Positions 42,382 to 51,482 of a stretch of DNA of 64,000 nt are shown piece by piece; position 1 is the stretch's first letter, and each line of letters starts with the position of its first letter. Position numbers and translations under genes: made by a program. The DNA is from Bacteroidota bacterium (GTDB lineage: Bacteria; Bacteroidota; Bacteroidia; Chitinophagales; Chitinophagaceae), in NCBI GenBank assembly GCA_026391455.1, contig JAPLEH010000043.1, positions 1 through 64,000 of the forward strand, in the 5' to 3' direction. Under the pieces are notes generated by a model. It was not told where the DNA came from. It made no database searches and saw only the letters and a program-made list of their open reading frames with translations.

Positions 42382-43836
42382 ATGACTGATAAAATTAAAC
42401 TGAACGAACGCTATGCCTTTTCCCTGCAAAGTAAAAAGGAAAAGCCCGTGGTATATTTTATCGGCATCGGGGGAATAGGTATGAGCGCTATTGCACGATT
42501 CTTCCATACCAGTGGAGTGGCGGTAAGCGGTTATGATAAAACCGCCACACCTCTTACCCGCGAACTGGAAGCGGCGGGCATACCGGTACATTATGAAGAG
42601 AACCTGGCACTGGCGCCCAAAGATGCCGACCTGGTGGTGTACACACCGGCCATACCAGCCGAACACCAGGAGCTGGTGTATTATCGGTCCAATGATTACC
42701 GGGTGGTGAAACGGAGTGATGTGTTGCAGATCATAACAGAGAGCTCTTTTAACATTTGCATAGCAGGCACACATGGCAAAACGACCATCACTACTATGGT
42801 GGCGCATTTGCTTCGTGACAGCGGGTTTGGATGCAATGCATTCTTGGGTGGCATAGCGGTAAACTATGGCACCAACTTCTGGAGTCATGAACGTAACTGC
42901 TGTGTGATCGAAGCAGACGAGTACGATCGTAGTTTTTTGAAATTGAGTCCCGATATCGCGATCATTACCGCTATGGATGCCGATCATCTGGATATCTATG
43001 GCACGGCTGAAGCAATGGAACAGGCCTTCATCGATTTCAGTCACCGTGTAAAAAAAGGTGGCAAGGTGATCGGGAAATTTGGCCTGGCTCGCGCACGTGA
43101 CCTGAACCAGGAAAACTATTGTACCTACAGCCTGCAAAACGAAAGTGCGGATATCTATGCAGATAATATTCGGATGATCAACGGGGGTTATGAATTTGAT
43201 GTGGTGCTGAAAGACGAACGAATCGAAAATATACGGCTGAATATGGGGGGGATGCATAATGTGGAGAATGCCGTGGCCGCTATCGCCGCTGCCAGCTCTT
43301 TGGATATTGATAAGGAAAAAATCAGGAGTGCCGTACAGAATTTCAAAGGCGTAAAAAGACGCTTCGAATATGTACTGCCTCCGGTAATGATCACAGGCGG
43401 ACCACAGAAAATAAAACCTGTATTCATTGATGATTATGCACATCATCCGGAGGAATTGAAAGCACTCATTGGAGGCGCACGCACCTTATTCCGGGGCAGA
43501 AAATGTACAGTTATTTTTCAACCGCACCTGTACAGCCGTACGCGCGATCTGGCAGATGGATTTGCAGCTTCGCTGGATATGGCAGATGAAGTGATCCTGC
43601 TGCCCATATATCCGGCAAGAGAATTGCCCATTGAAGGAGTAACCAGTGAAATGATTCTGGATAAGATGGAAAAGAATGATAAACGGGTAATGAATAAAGA
43701 GGAATTGATAAAGTGGGTACAGGAAGTGTATGTGCCCGGGATCAATACCGAATTCGGAGAAGTATTGATCACAGCCGGGGCCGGTGATATTGATACACTG
43801 GTAGAGTCCATTAGTAAAGAACTGGAAAAGATCTGA
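42382..43836 (+). CDS. murC: UDP-MurNAc:L-alanine ligase
   Basis: The 484-residue product has the Rossmann glycine motif YFIGIGGIGMSAIARFF, the ATP loop IAGTHGKTTITTMVAHL, EADEYDRSFL, the MDADHLDIYG block and FIDDYAHHPEELKA. It adds the first stem amino acid. The N-terminal 22 residues before the Rossmann fold are polar and variable. It is followed by ftsQ after 11 bases. Confidence 0.96.
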   Translation: MTDKIKLNERYAFSLQSKKEKPVVYFIGIGGIGMSAIARFFHTSGVAVSGYDKTATPLTRELEAAGIPVHYEENLALAPKDADLVVYTPAIPAEHQELVYYRSNDYRVVKRSDVLQIITESSFNICIAGTHGKTTITTMVAHLLRDSGFGCNAFLGGIAVNYGTNFWSHERNCCVIEADEYDRSFLKLSPDIAIITAMDADHLDIYGTAEAMEQAFIDFSHRVKKGGKVIGKFGLARARDLNQENYCTYSLQNESADIYADNIRMINGGYEFDVVLKDERIENIRLNMGGMHNVENAVAAIAAASSLDIDKEKIRSAVQNFKGVKRRFEYVLPPVMITGGPQKIKPVFIDDYAHHPEELKALIGGARTLFRGRKCTVIFQPHLYSRTRDLADGFAASLDMADEVILLPIYPARELPIEGVTSEMILDKMEKNDKRVMNKEELIKWVQEVYVPGINTEFGEVLITAGAGDIDTLVESISKELEKI

Positions 43837-43847
43837 TAACATAAGAT

Positions 43848-44924
43848 TTGAAGAAGAAGATCACGATACGGAAAATGGTATTTATCGCAGTATGGCTCTG
43901 CGTGGGGGGCGGTATGCTTACGCTGCTGCTTGCGGCCATTACAAAAAAGAACCGGGGTGTATGCAGGGATTATACTATCACTATCAAAGGTGCTCAGAAT
44001 AATTTTTTTATAGACAGAAAGGATGTGGAGCAAATGCTGATGAAAGCCACTAAAAGCAATATTAAGGATGAACCGGTATCGTCATTCCGATTGTATGATC
44101 TGGAGCAATTGCTGCAGGATAATACCTGGATCGAAAAAGCAGAATTGTATTTTGATAACAGGAATGTATTACATGTAACTGTTTCGGAAAAAGAACCAGT
44201 GGCAAGATTGTTCACAACTGCGGGCACATCATTTTATATTGACAGCATCGGACATTTTATGCCCTTGTCAGATAAAATGAGTGCGAAGGTGCCTGTGTTC
44301 ACCGGATTTCCGGGAAAGAAGAAACTATCCTCCGCCGACAGTGTGTTATTGAATGGTGTGAGAGCGATTGCCCTTTTTATTAATAAGGATCCGTTTTGGA
44401 TGTCGCAGGTGGCACAAGTGGATATTACTCCGGCCCGGAGCTTTGAAATGATACCGGTCGTGGGCAATCACCTGGTACGATTGGGTGATGGGGATAACAT
44501 ACCGGCGAAGTTCAACCGGCTTATGCTCTTTTATAAGCAGGTATTGAGTAAAACTGGTTTCGATAAATACCGTGTGGTGGATGTACAATATAAAGGTCAG
44601 GTGGTAGCGTCGCGATATGCCGGTGATGCGAAACTTGATTCGGTACAACTGCGGCGTAACGTAGAGAAATTATTACGTCAGTCAATGGAATCGGCATCTG
44701 ATACAGCCGTACGAAGACTGACGCCGATCGTAACGCCTGAACCTGATTCGGATAACATGCCCGATTCATCGTTCAACGACAGTCCGGCAAACGCATTGAA
44801 CCCTGCGCAACCGAATCCAGTCCCTGTGAATGCTGCTTCGCCTGCCGGAAGGAGAAACAATGATCCAAAACCGCCTGCGGATAAACGCCCCCGGGCGGTA
44901 ATGCCGAGGCGGCCCGGAAGATGA
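43848..44924 (+). CDS. ftsQ: Cell division protein FtsQ-like
   Basis: The 358-residue product begins at TTG (MKKKITIRKMVFIAVWLCVG), has one membrane span (residues 10-32), and then a POTRA-like FtsQ domain (TITIKGAQNNFFIDRKDVEQ, IEKAELYFDNRNVLHVTVSE). The last 80 residues are a proline, asparagine and serine-rich tail ending in a basic patch (KRPRAVMPRRPGR). The tail is unusual for FtsQ and may be an extracytoplasmic anchor or linker. Its place between murC and ftsA supports the name. Confidence 0.9.
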   Translation: MKKKITIRKMVFIAVWLCVGGGMLTLLLAAITKKNRGVCRDYTITIKGAQNNFFIDRKDVEQMLMKATKSNIKDEPVSSFRLYDLEQLLQDNTWIEKAELYFDNRNVLHVTVSEKEPVARLFTTAGTSFYIDSIGHFMPLSDKMSAKVPVFTGFPGKKKLSSADSVLLNGVRAIALFINKDPFWMSQVAQVDITPARSFEMIPVVGNHLVRLGDGDNIPAKFNRLMLFYKQVLSKTGFDKYRVVDVQYKGQVVASRYAGDAKLDSVQLRRNVEKLLRQSMESASDTAVRRLTPIVTPEPDSDNMPDSSFNDSPANALNPAQPNPVPVNAASPAGRRNNDPKPPADKRPRAVMPRRPGR

Positions 44925-45049
44925 TGTGTTGAAATGAAAAGTGGATCACTGAAAAGATGTGATCAGAAAAAGTTCTTATAAAAATGAATGCCCTGTTTCG
45001 CGCAAGCGGAACCCGCAGATAAAAACAACAACAACTAAAAACAGGTTTT

Positions 45050-46423
45050 ATGAACAACGAACAACCCATTATTGTCGGCCTGGACATTGGAACAACCAAG
45101 ATCGCGGTAATTGCCGGACGAAAGAATGAATTCGGCAAACTGGAGATTCTTGGCTTTGGAAAATCCAATTCCAACGGTGTGAAGCACGGCCAGGTGCTCA
45201 ACATCGACGAAACAATCAAAGCCATACGCAACGCACTGGAAAATTGCTTTGCTTCCAATCCCAACCTTGAAATCAACGAAGTATATGTGGGTATTGCAGG
45301 CCATCATATTAAAAGTTTACAAACGCGCGGCGACATTGTTCGTCAGCGTACCGAAGAGGAAATTACACAACGGGAGATCGATCAGTTAATCGATGACCAG
45401 TACAAAACATATATCCCTGCCGGCGATCAGATCATTGATGTGATACCGCAGGAATTTACCGTTGATAATTTTCAGAATATTCCCAATCCCATCGGTTATG
45501 GTGGGGTAAAGATCGGCGCCAACTTCCATATCATCACTGGTGATAAAAATGCGATCAAGAATATCAACCGCAGCGTGGAAAAAGCAGGACTGTACACCAA
45601 AGACCTGGTGTTGCAACCACTGGCTTCTTCGTCTGCCGTAATGGGACAGGAAGATCTCGAAGCAGGTGTGGCCATTGTGGATATCGGTGGTGGTACTACT
45701 GACCTCGCCGTGTTTTACGAAGGGATACTGAAACATACTGCAGTGATTCCATTTGCCGGTGAGAATATCACCAATGATATCAAAACCGGACTGGGTGTAT
45801 TGAAAACGCAGGCAGAACAAATGAAAGTACAGTTCGGCAGTGCGCTGGCTAATGAAGCCAAGTCGAATGCCTATATCACCATTCCCGGATTGAGAGGTAT
45901 GCCGGCAAAAGAAATCAGCGTCAAGAATCTGGCCAATATCATTCAGGCACGGATGAGTGAGATCATGGATTTTGTGACTTATCATTTAAAACAAGTGGGC
46001 CTCGAAAACCGGATGCTCAACGGTGGTATCATTCTTACCGGCGGAGGGTCTCAGTTGCGTCACCTGATACAACTTACAGAATATGTTACCGGATTGCCCG
46101 CACGCATTGGTTTCCCCAATGAACACCTGGCCGCCGGACATATCGAAGAACTGGCCAAGCCCACTTATTCCACTTGTATCGGCCTTATCCTGAAAGGGTA
46201 TGATGATTACGAGCATAACCGCAAGCAATTTGAAAAAGAATACCGGAAAGTGGAAGTACCCGATGGATTGAAAAAAGTAACCGAAGAAGTACCGGTGGCT
46301 GTGGAAGAAGAAGTGCTTACCGAAGAAACAGTAAGGCAGCGGAAGGGTCTCAGCAATTTCTGGGGCAAGTTCAAAGACGGCATCATTGATTTGTTTAAAG
46401 AAGAGGAAGATAAAAAACTGTAA
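45050..46423 (+). CDS. ftsA: Cell division protein FtsA
   Basis: The 457-residue product is actin-like: phosphate 1 loop IIVGLDIGTTKIAVIAGRKN, phosphate 2 VDIGGGTTDLAVF, and the adenosine block GGIILTGGGSQLRHL. The C-terminus (ISNFWGKFKDGIIDLFKEEE) looks like the amphipathic membrane-targeting helix, with a short acidic-lysine end. It tethers FtsZ filaments to the membrane. A 125-base spacer separates it from ftsQ. Confidence 0.96.
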   Translation: MNNEQPIIVGLDIGTTKIAVIAGRKNEFGKLEILGFGKSNSNGVKHGQVLNIDETIKAIRNALENCFASNPNLEINEVYVGIAGHHIKSLQTRGDIVRQRTEEEITQREIDQLIDDQYKTYIPAGDQIIDVIPQEFTVDNFQNIPNPIGYGGVKIGANFHIITGDKNAIKNINRSVEKAGLYTKDLVLQPLASSSAVMGQEDLEAGVAIVDIGGGTTDLAVFYEGILKHTAVIPFAGENITNDIKTGLGVLKTQAEQMKVQFGSALANEAKSNAYITIPGLRGMPAKEISVKNLANIIQARMSEIMDFVTYHLKQVGLENRMLNGGIILTGGGSQLRHLIQLTEYVTGLPARIGFPNEHLAAGHIEELAKPTYSTCIGLILKGYDDYEHNRKQFEKEYRKVEVPDGLKKVTEEVPVAVEEEVLTEETVRQRKGLSNFWGKFKDGIIDLFKEEEDKKL

Positions 46424-46470
46424 ATACGGAAGCAGGACTAACTGCACGATAAATAACTACTAACCCATTT

Positions 46471-46521
46471 ATGAACAACTTTATGATGATGTCAGCAGGC
46501 AGTATCATAAAGTCAAACTGA
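46471..46521 (+). CDS. Possible 16-codon leader ORF before ftsZ
   Basis: ATG at 46471 opens a frame encoding MNNFMMMSAGSIIKSN and stopping at 46521, 8 bases before the ftsZ start. It overlaps a 10-base-arm stem-loop. It may be a leader peptide, or an accidental frame in the ftsA-ftsZ spacer. Evidence is position and overlap only. Confidence 0.25.
   Translation: MNNFMMMSAGSIIKSN
46478..46513 (+). promoter_or_regulatory. ftsZ: Stem-loop upstream of ftsZ
   Basis: ACTTTATGAT (46478-46487) and ATCATAAAGT (46504-46513) are perfect 10-base arms around a 16-base loop. The stem ends 16 bases before the ftsZ ATG. It could limit or time ftsZ translation or be an operator for a dimeric regulator. It is not a terminator, since no T-run follows. 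Confidence 0.45.
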
Positions 46522-46529
46522 GAAAGCTT

Positions 46530-48545
46530 ATGATACATTTTGATCTGCCCAAAGAGAAATCATCTATCCTGAAAGTGATTGGTGTGGGAGGAGGCGGAGG
46601 CAACGCGGTCAACCACATGTTCAGTCAGCAGATTGACGGCGTGAATTTTATTATTTGTAATACAGATGCACAGGCATTGGCCAATAGTGGCATACCCAAC
46701 CGCATACAGCTCGGGCCGCACCTTACGCAGGGGCTCGGGGCTGGTGCCAATCCCGATATCGGTCGGCAGGCTACCGAAGAGTCATTGGAAGAAATAAAGA
46801 AGATACTGGAAGTAAATACCAAGATGGCCTTTATTACCGCAGGTATGGGCGGCGGCACCGGTACAGGTGGTGCGCCCATCATTGCCAAGATCTGTAAAGA
46901 TCTGGGTATACTTACGGTGGGGATCGTAACCACTCCTTTTGCCTATGAAGGAAAGAAAAGACAACAGCAGGCGGAAGAGGGAATCAAAATCCTGAAGTCT
47001 TATGTGGATACGCTGCTGGTGATCAGCAATGATAAGTTGCGCCACCAGTTTGGAAACCTGAAAATGCGCGAAGCATTTGAAAAAGCCGATAATGTACTGG
47101 CTACCGCTGCCAAATGTATCACCGATGTGATCAACAGTACCGGCCAGATCAACGTGGACTTTGCGGATGTATGCACGGTAATGCGGAATGGCGGTGTGGC
47201 CATTTTGGGTAATGCGGAAGCATCCGGTGAAAACCGTGCACGCAAAGCCATTGAAGAAGCATTGAATTCACCGTTGCTGAATGACAATGAGATCAAAGGA
47301 GCCAAATGGATACTTATCAATATCAATTCTGCTGCTGGTGAAAATGAATTTACCATGGACGAAGTGGAAGTGATACAGCAATACCTGCTCAGCCAGGCTG
47401 GCGAAGGTACCGATGTAATATTGGGTATGGGCTACGACAGCACGCTGGGTGACCGGATCGGCATCACACTTATTGCCACCGGATTTGAACATAAGGATCC
47501 CTTTGCAAAACCGGTACCTAAGAAAGAAGAACCTAAGCCGGAAGAAAAAATCGTGATGGTACTTCGCCAGCAGGAAACTGAAACACCTTCAGTTAACCTG
47601 GCAAAGATTGCCGAAGATCAGCAAGCCAAAGCAGCAGAACGGGAAATGGAAGCAATGGAAGAAGCCCTGCAACCAGCACCAGCACCTGTACAGGAGGATA
47701 AACTGTCTTACCTGATGCCTACACTGGTGGAAGAATACCCGGTGGCACAGGCTCCGGTGATCGATCTGTCGGATATGCGGGATGAAGAACCCCCGATGAT
47801 TATCTATGAGTTGCAACCTGAACAGGTAAAAACCCCAAGTAATATTACCAATGAAAATGCAGGTAAAATTACTGTTGACAAAAAAATAGTATCGGATAAT
47901 TCTGATAGTATAAATTCGGCATCGCAAAAGAAAACCATTAGTCCGGGCATAAAAGAAACAGATGCTGAATTGATTTTCAGCATGAAAGATAGTGCCAATG
48001 GTACCGTTGGTACAACTCCGGTGTCTGCAGCATCAGGAGGTTATCTGGCCAGACCGTCCAATATCTACGCAGAATCCAAACCAGAGGCCAAAGCCTCAAC
48101 TAATTCTGCTGAAGAACCGGTCCCAATCACTACTGCCAGCAATGAACAGGACGAACTCCTGGAATTGCAAATGCAAATTATCGAACGGGATGACATTCCT
48201 GCGGCGGATATGCCGTTGGCTCATCAGGCTCATCCCGATAACAATCGGGAACCTTTGACAACCCAGGCTGAGGATACTGCGATGCAGGACGAAGCCGAAG
48301 AACAAAAACGTAGGGCAGCCGAACGACTGCATAAGTTGAGAAACTTATCGTTCAATGTGAACGCAGCTGACCCCAATAATGAGTTTGAAACTGTGCCGGC
48401 TTATATCCGCCGCAATATGGAATTATATAACACCAGCACCCAGGTGGAGAATTTCTACAGCAATTACGAGGTCAAAAAAGACCAGAACAATCAAACACAG
48501 ATCAGCACCATTAATACATTTCTGGAAGGTAAAAAGCCAGACTGA
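46530..48545 (+). CDS. ftsZ: Cell division GTPase FtsZ with long linker
   Basis: The 671-residue product has a normal GTPase core (1 to about 325): GVGGGGGNAVNHM, NTDAQAL, GMGGGTGTGGAPII (tubulin signature), and NADEF-like switch residues. A glutamate, alanine and serine-rich linker of roughly 270 residues follows. The conserved tail EFETVPAYIRRNMELY starts near residue 615 and is followed by about 40 more residues. FtsZ usually ends soon after this peptide, so both linker and tail are long. An AT-rich stretch inside the linker (47820-48010) may be a recent expansion. Confidence 0.97.
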   Translation: MIHFDLPKEKSSILKVIGVGGGGGNAVNHMFSQQIDGVNFIICNTDAQALANSGIPNRIQLGPHLTQGLGAGANPDIGRQATEESLEEIKKILEVNTKMAFITAGMGGGTGTGGAPIIAKICKDLGILTVGIVTTPFAYEGKKRQQQAEEGIKILKSYVDTLLVISNDKLRHQFGNLKMREAFEKADNVLATAAKCITDVINSTGQINVDFADVCTVMRNGGVAILGNAEASGENRARKAIEEALNSPLLNDNEIKGAKWILININSAAGENEFTMDEVEVIQQYLLSQAGEGTDVILGMGYDSTLGDRIGITLIATGFEHKDPFAKPVPKKEEPKPEEKIVMVLRQQETETPSVNLAKIAEDQQAKAAEREMEAMEEALQPAPAPVQEDKLSYLMPTLVEEYPVAQAPVIDLSDMRDEEPPMIIYELQPEQVKTPSNITNENAGKITVDKKIVSDNSDSINSASQKKTISPGIKETDAELIFSMKDSANGTVGTTPVSAASGGYLARPSNIYAESKPEAKASTNSAEEPVPITTASNEQDELLELQMQIIERDDIPAADMPLAHQAHPDNNREPLTTQAEDTAMQDEAEEQKRRAAERLHKLRNLSFNVNAADPNNEFETVPAYIRRNMELYNTSTQVENFYSNYEVKKDQNNQTQISTINTFLEGKKPD

Positions 48546-48622
48546 TTTTTCGTTCCAATGAAACCCTGTCCGCCCAGGGATAAATGGCGGTCACTCAGCA
48601 ATTAGCTAGTGTTTTTTAGTTG

Positions 48623-48655
48623 TTCCCCCGGTATTCTTATCGGGGGTTTTTTTAT
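48623..48655 (+). terminator. Intrinsic terminator of the dcw cluster
   Basis: CCCCCG (48625-48630) and CGGGGG (48641-48646) form a stem around a 10-base loop, followed by a run of seven T. It lies 80 bases after the ftsZ stop and closes the long cluster. Confidence 0.9.
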
Positions 48656-48923
48656 CTATGAAAAAAAGATAAGAGTTAAGTGAATCAGTGGAGTATCTAT
48701 TTTTCCGAAGTACTGACTTTTTTGTGTGCCTGCCATGCCACATCATATAAACCGGCAGGAAAGTTCCTTTTTTGTGTAAGTAGAAAAAAGTAAAACCCCA
48801 TTGTGGAAGGGATTGGAGAACAAAATGCTATAAAGAGAATAAACCCCGGATTTCTGATTGCTGAAATTGGTTATATTAGTGCAATTTTACATGACTAAGC
48901 CTTCGCCAACTAACAGAAAATTT
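48656..48923. other. Gene-free spacer before the XRE gene
   Basis: No gene, RNA or strong repeat was seen in this AT-rich stretch. It must contain the promoter of the XRE gene, but no clear TTG/TAnnTTTG pair could be fixed. An alternative start of the XRE gene lies at 48891. Confidence 0.5.
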
Positions 48924-49328
48924 ATGGAAAAAAAAATTCATCAGGGAAAAAATATCAGCAGGTTCAGGCAAATGCTGGGAATGAAACAAGACGCTCTGGC
49001 TTCGGTATTGGGAGATGACTGGACACAGATAAAAGTTTCACGTCTGGAAGCAAAAGAAGAAATAGAAGAGGGAATCCTCGATAATGTGGCCAGGGCAATG
49101 AAAATTCCGGTGGATGCGATCAAAAATTTTGATGATGAGGCTGCTATCAGTATTGTGGCTAATACATTTACCGATTTTAAAGACAATGCAGTCGCTTCCG
49201 CAATGAACTATTATCCTACTTTTAATCCAATAGATAAAATTGTAGAATTACTGGAACGGTCAAACAAAGAAAAAGATGATCTCATTTCTTTACTCAGAAA
49301 AGAGATTGATGAATTAAAAAGGAAATAA
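48924..49328 (+). CDS. XRE-family HTH regulator with C-terminal coiled coil
   Basis: The ATG at 48924 gives 134 residues opening MEKKIHQGKNISRFRQMLGM, followed by QDALASVLG and an SRLEAKEEI recognition-helix region of a Cro/CI-type domain. The second part (DAIKNFDDEAAISIVAN) leads to a charged coiled coil at the end (ELLERSNKEKDDLISLLRKE). Similar proteins are common in Bacteroidota and probably dimerise through this coil. Targets are unknown. It stands alone after the dcw terminator. Confidence 0.82.
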   Translation: MEKKIHQGKNISRFRQMLGMKQDALASVLGDDWTQIKVSRLEAKEEIEEGILDNVARAMKIPVDAIKNFDDEAAISIVANTFTDFKDNAVASAMNYYPTFNPIDKIVELLERSNKEKDDLISLLRKEIDELKRK

Positions 49329-49395
49329 AGTAGCATTTGAGCAGTCCTGAATCGGGTGCTCATCATTTTGAGATGAGTGAAATCTTCAGATTGAT

Positions 49396-49914
49396 TTACC
49401 GAACCTCTTCTGTTGGCTGTTGTACTGGTACAGCCCCGGTCTCTGCTGCCGTGCGTTTAAACAACATCACATAGCCGCAAAGTTTCTTTTTCTTCTCTTT
49501 ATTCACCTGTACCGGCTTCATCATGTGAAACTCAGATACTTTGGGAACATAGGAATACACGATCACATTCCCGTCTATATCGCCCCATTTCTTCTGGCGA
49601 AAGATCACTTGTCTTTCTTCCCAGTCATACATGCGCACTTCATAGAGACGGGAAGTGTATTCACCAATGAAGACAAATTGGTACCAGCTTCCTTCTGTAA
49701 GTGGTACGATCACGGGCATCTCATATTCGCTTTCCATGGTCATGGAAGCTTCTTTCAATAACAGATAACCTTCTCCGGTGTATAATTTCTTAAGGCTGTC
49801 TACCTGGCGGTTGATTAACTCATTACCACAGGATTGCTGGCGGATTACGTCTTGCGCCTGCAGGGTGCTGCAAAGCAGCATGGTGAAGAATAGGGGGTAC
49901 AGATTCTTTTTCAT
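49396..49914 (-). CDS. Hypothetical exported protein
   Basis: The start at 49914 was chosen because it gives a clear signal peptide (MKKNLYPLFFTMLLCSTLQA, cleavage after AQA); the longer frame would hide it. The product is 172 residues, and the mature part contains two conserved-looking cysteines. Residues such as GSWYQFVFIGEYTSRLYEVR and SYVPKVSEFHMMKPVQVN suggest a beta-rich periplasmic protein. No family was recognised. It is convergent with the XRE gene. Confidence 0.65.
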   Translation of the reverse strand: MKKNLYPLFFTMLLCSTLQAQDVIRQQSCGNELINRQVDSLKKLYTGEGYLLLKEASMTMESEYEMPVIVPLTEGSWYQFVFIGEYTSRLYEVRMYDWEERQVIFRQKKWGDIDGNVIVYSYVPKVSEFHMMKPVQVNKEKKKKLCGYVMLFKRTAAETGAVPVQQPTEEVR

Positions 49915-50128
49915 AACGGTTTTTAAACAGTATTGGATCAACTTCATAAAAATAATACATAGTAATTGCCGCACCCCATATTGTAATCTATAATTCAAAA
50001 ATGCTGCAAAAACCGGGGGATTTTTCGGCGGGGAACTACTATTTTATACTATTTCCATGCAAATATCTGACCGTAAACGTAAAAAAGGGGTGTTTTCTTG
50101 TCAAAGGGCCCCATTTTATTGATACAGA

Positions 50129-50896
50129 TCAAGCAGAAGGTTGCCGGTTAAAATAAATAGCATCGGCCTGTTGGGTGCAACTGAGCGTTAAGTCGTTGAT
50201 ACACACATGGGCAGGCAGGGTGGTGCAATAATAGATTACTGCGGCCACATCATCGGCACTGAGCGCTTGCAGCCCATTGTAAATGGATTTGGCGGTAGCT
50301 TCATCTCCCTTGAATCGCACCAGTGAAAACTCGGTTTCGGCAGCCCCCGGGTTGATGGCGGTAACTTTGATATGATGACGCAGCAGGTCTATCCGCATAC
50401 CCTGGCTGAGGGCATCCACAGCGAATTTACTGGCACAGTACACATTTCCTTTTTCATATACCTGTTTGCCGGCTACTGACCCCAGGTTAATGATATGTCC
50501 CTGCTTTCGCTTGGCCATCAGTTGTGAAACGGCTTTGGCCACATACATAAACCCTTTTACATTGGTATCGATCATCGCGTTCCAGTCATCCAGATTTCCT
50601 TCGTCAAAATAATCACGCCCTGCCGCCAGCCCTGCGTTATTAATCAATACATCAATGGCCTTCCATTTTTCAGGAATAGCGTCAATGGCATCGAATACTT
50701 CTTTTTCATTGCGTACATCAAAGGGGCATTGCAATACGGCCACATTGTATTTTTTTTCCACTTCATCGGCAAGTTCCTGCAGCCGTTCGGTACGCCGTCC
50801 GTTGATGATCAGGTCATATCCGTGTTGGGCAAACAAATACGCACAGGCTTTTCCAAATCCTGATGTTGCGCCGGTGATTAATACGATCTTACGCAT
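50129..50896 (-). CDS. Short-chain dehydrogenase/reductase
   Basis: The 255-residue product is a classical SDR: the cofactor motif TGATSGFGKA at the N-terminus, NNAG, the catalytic Ser in NLGSVAGK, and YCASK (Tyr/Lys). The INGRRTERLQELADEV segment after strand 2, with arginines, suggests a preference for NADP. It resembles YdfG-like 3-hydroxy acid dehydrogenases; the exact substrate is unknown. The gene lies directly next to the repeat-bounded four-helix-bundle element. Confidence 0.88.
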   Translation of the reverse strand: MRKIVLITGATSGFGKACAYLFAQHGYDLIINGRRTERLQELADEVEKKYNVAVLQCPFDVRNEKEVFDAIDAIPEKWKAIDVLINNAGLAAGRDYFDEGNLDDWNAMIDTNVKGFMYVAKAVSQLMAKRKQGHIINLGSVAGKQVYEKGNVYCASKFAVDALSQGMRIDLLRHHIKVTAINPGAAETEFSLVRFKGDEATAKSIYNGLQALSADDVAAVIYYCTTLPAHVCINDLTLSCTQQADAIYFNRQPSA

Positions 50897-50924
50897 AGTG
50901 AATGATGAATTGTCAATGGTGAAA

Positions 50925-51482
50925 AGTGAATGGTCAATGCCCTGCCCGCTGTAGAGGGCGTACCCGCTGTGGGGCGGGTCAATGTCTTATCTTAAACAGC
51001 ATTGATCATTCCTGAAAGCAATTTAAATGTTTTTATGATAGTTTGCTTAATCAAATTGGTGTCATATGTTTTGAGAAAGCCCAGTTCATTCGCTATTTCA
51101 AGCCCTGCATCCACTTCTATCAGCGAACCGCGGGCTATTTCATAAAACCGTTTTCTGTCAGCTATGGATTTACGTGAGGCGCCTTCAGAAATATTCAGTG
51201 TAACCGAAACAGCAGCCCTTCTGATTTGAGAAATGAGGCCAAATTTTTCTTCAACGGGGAAAAAAGTGGAAAGTTTGTAGATTTCGACCACTAATTCTTT
51301 ACTTGAAATATATACATCCAGTTTTTTGTGATTCAACTGTAAGAACATAAGCCCTGATTTAATATTAAATTATCAGGAAGTGTTCGTTATTGGTAAGTGT
51401 ATTTAAAAAAACAATTTGCAAAAAAAGAGCCTAACCATCAGTAGTTCACCCGCTTCGTAAGAAAACCCATTGACCATTCACT
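50925..51482 (-). mobile_element. Putative repeat-bounded element, second four-helix-bundle copy
   Basis: AGTGAATGGTCAATG (50925-50939) recurs as its exact reverse complement CATTGACCATTCACT (51468-51482), 558 bases end to end. Inside are a GC-rich hairpin-forming core (50941-50980) and one gene. The right end overlaps the stop codon of the large surface-protein gene. No transposase is encoded. The inverted ends and a second example in the dcw cluster support, but do not prove, mobility. Confidence 0.55.
50992..51348 (-). CDS. Four-helix-bundle protein (23S rRNA IVS/S23 family)
   Basis: The 118-residue product has the family blocks HKKLDVYISSKELVVEIYKL, FFPVEEKFGLISQIRRAAVS and LNISEGASRK. 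It is related to the protein at 39557-39934 but clearly diverged, so the two are not recent duplicates. The role of the family is unknown. It lies inside exact 15-base inverted repeats, between the SDR gene and the large surface protein. Confidence 0.87.
   Translation of the reverse strand: MFLQLNHKKLDVYISSKELVVEIYKLSTFFPVEEKFGLISQIRRAAVSVTLNISEGASRKSIADRKRFYEIARGSLIEVDAGLEIANELGFLKTYDTNLIKQTIIKTFKLLSGMINAV

Noticed and set aside
42343-43446. 367-codon minus-strand frame inside murC
   Set aside because: It is antisense to murC with no recognisable domain and no reason to be expressed.
49329-49395. CTCATC/GATGAG and GAGCA/TGCTC hairpins considered as a terminator
   Set aside because: The stems are short and no T-run follows on either strand.
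39557-51348. Four-helix-bundle genes considered as Avd genes of a diversity-generating retroelement
   Set aside because: No reverse transcriptase, template repeat or variable repeat was found in the window.
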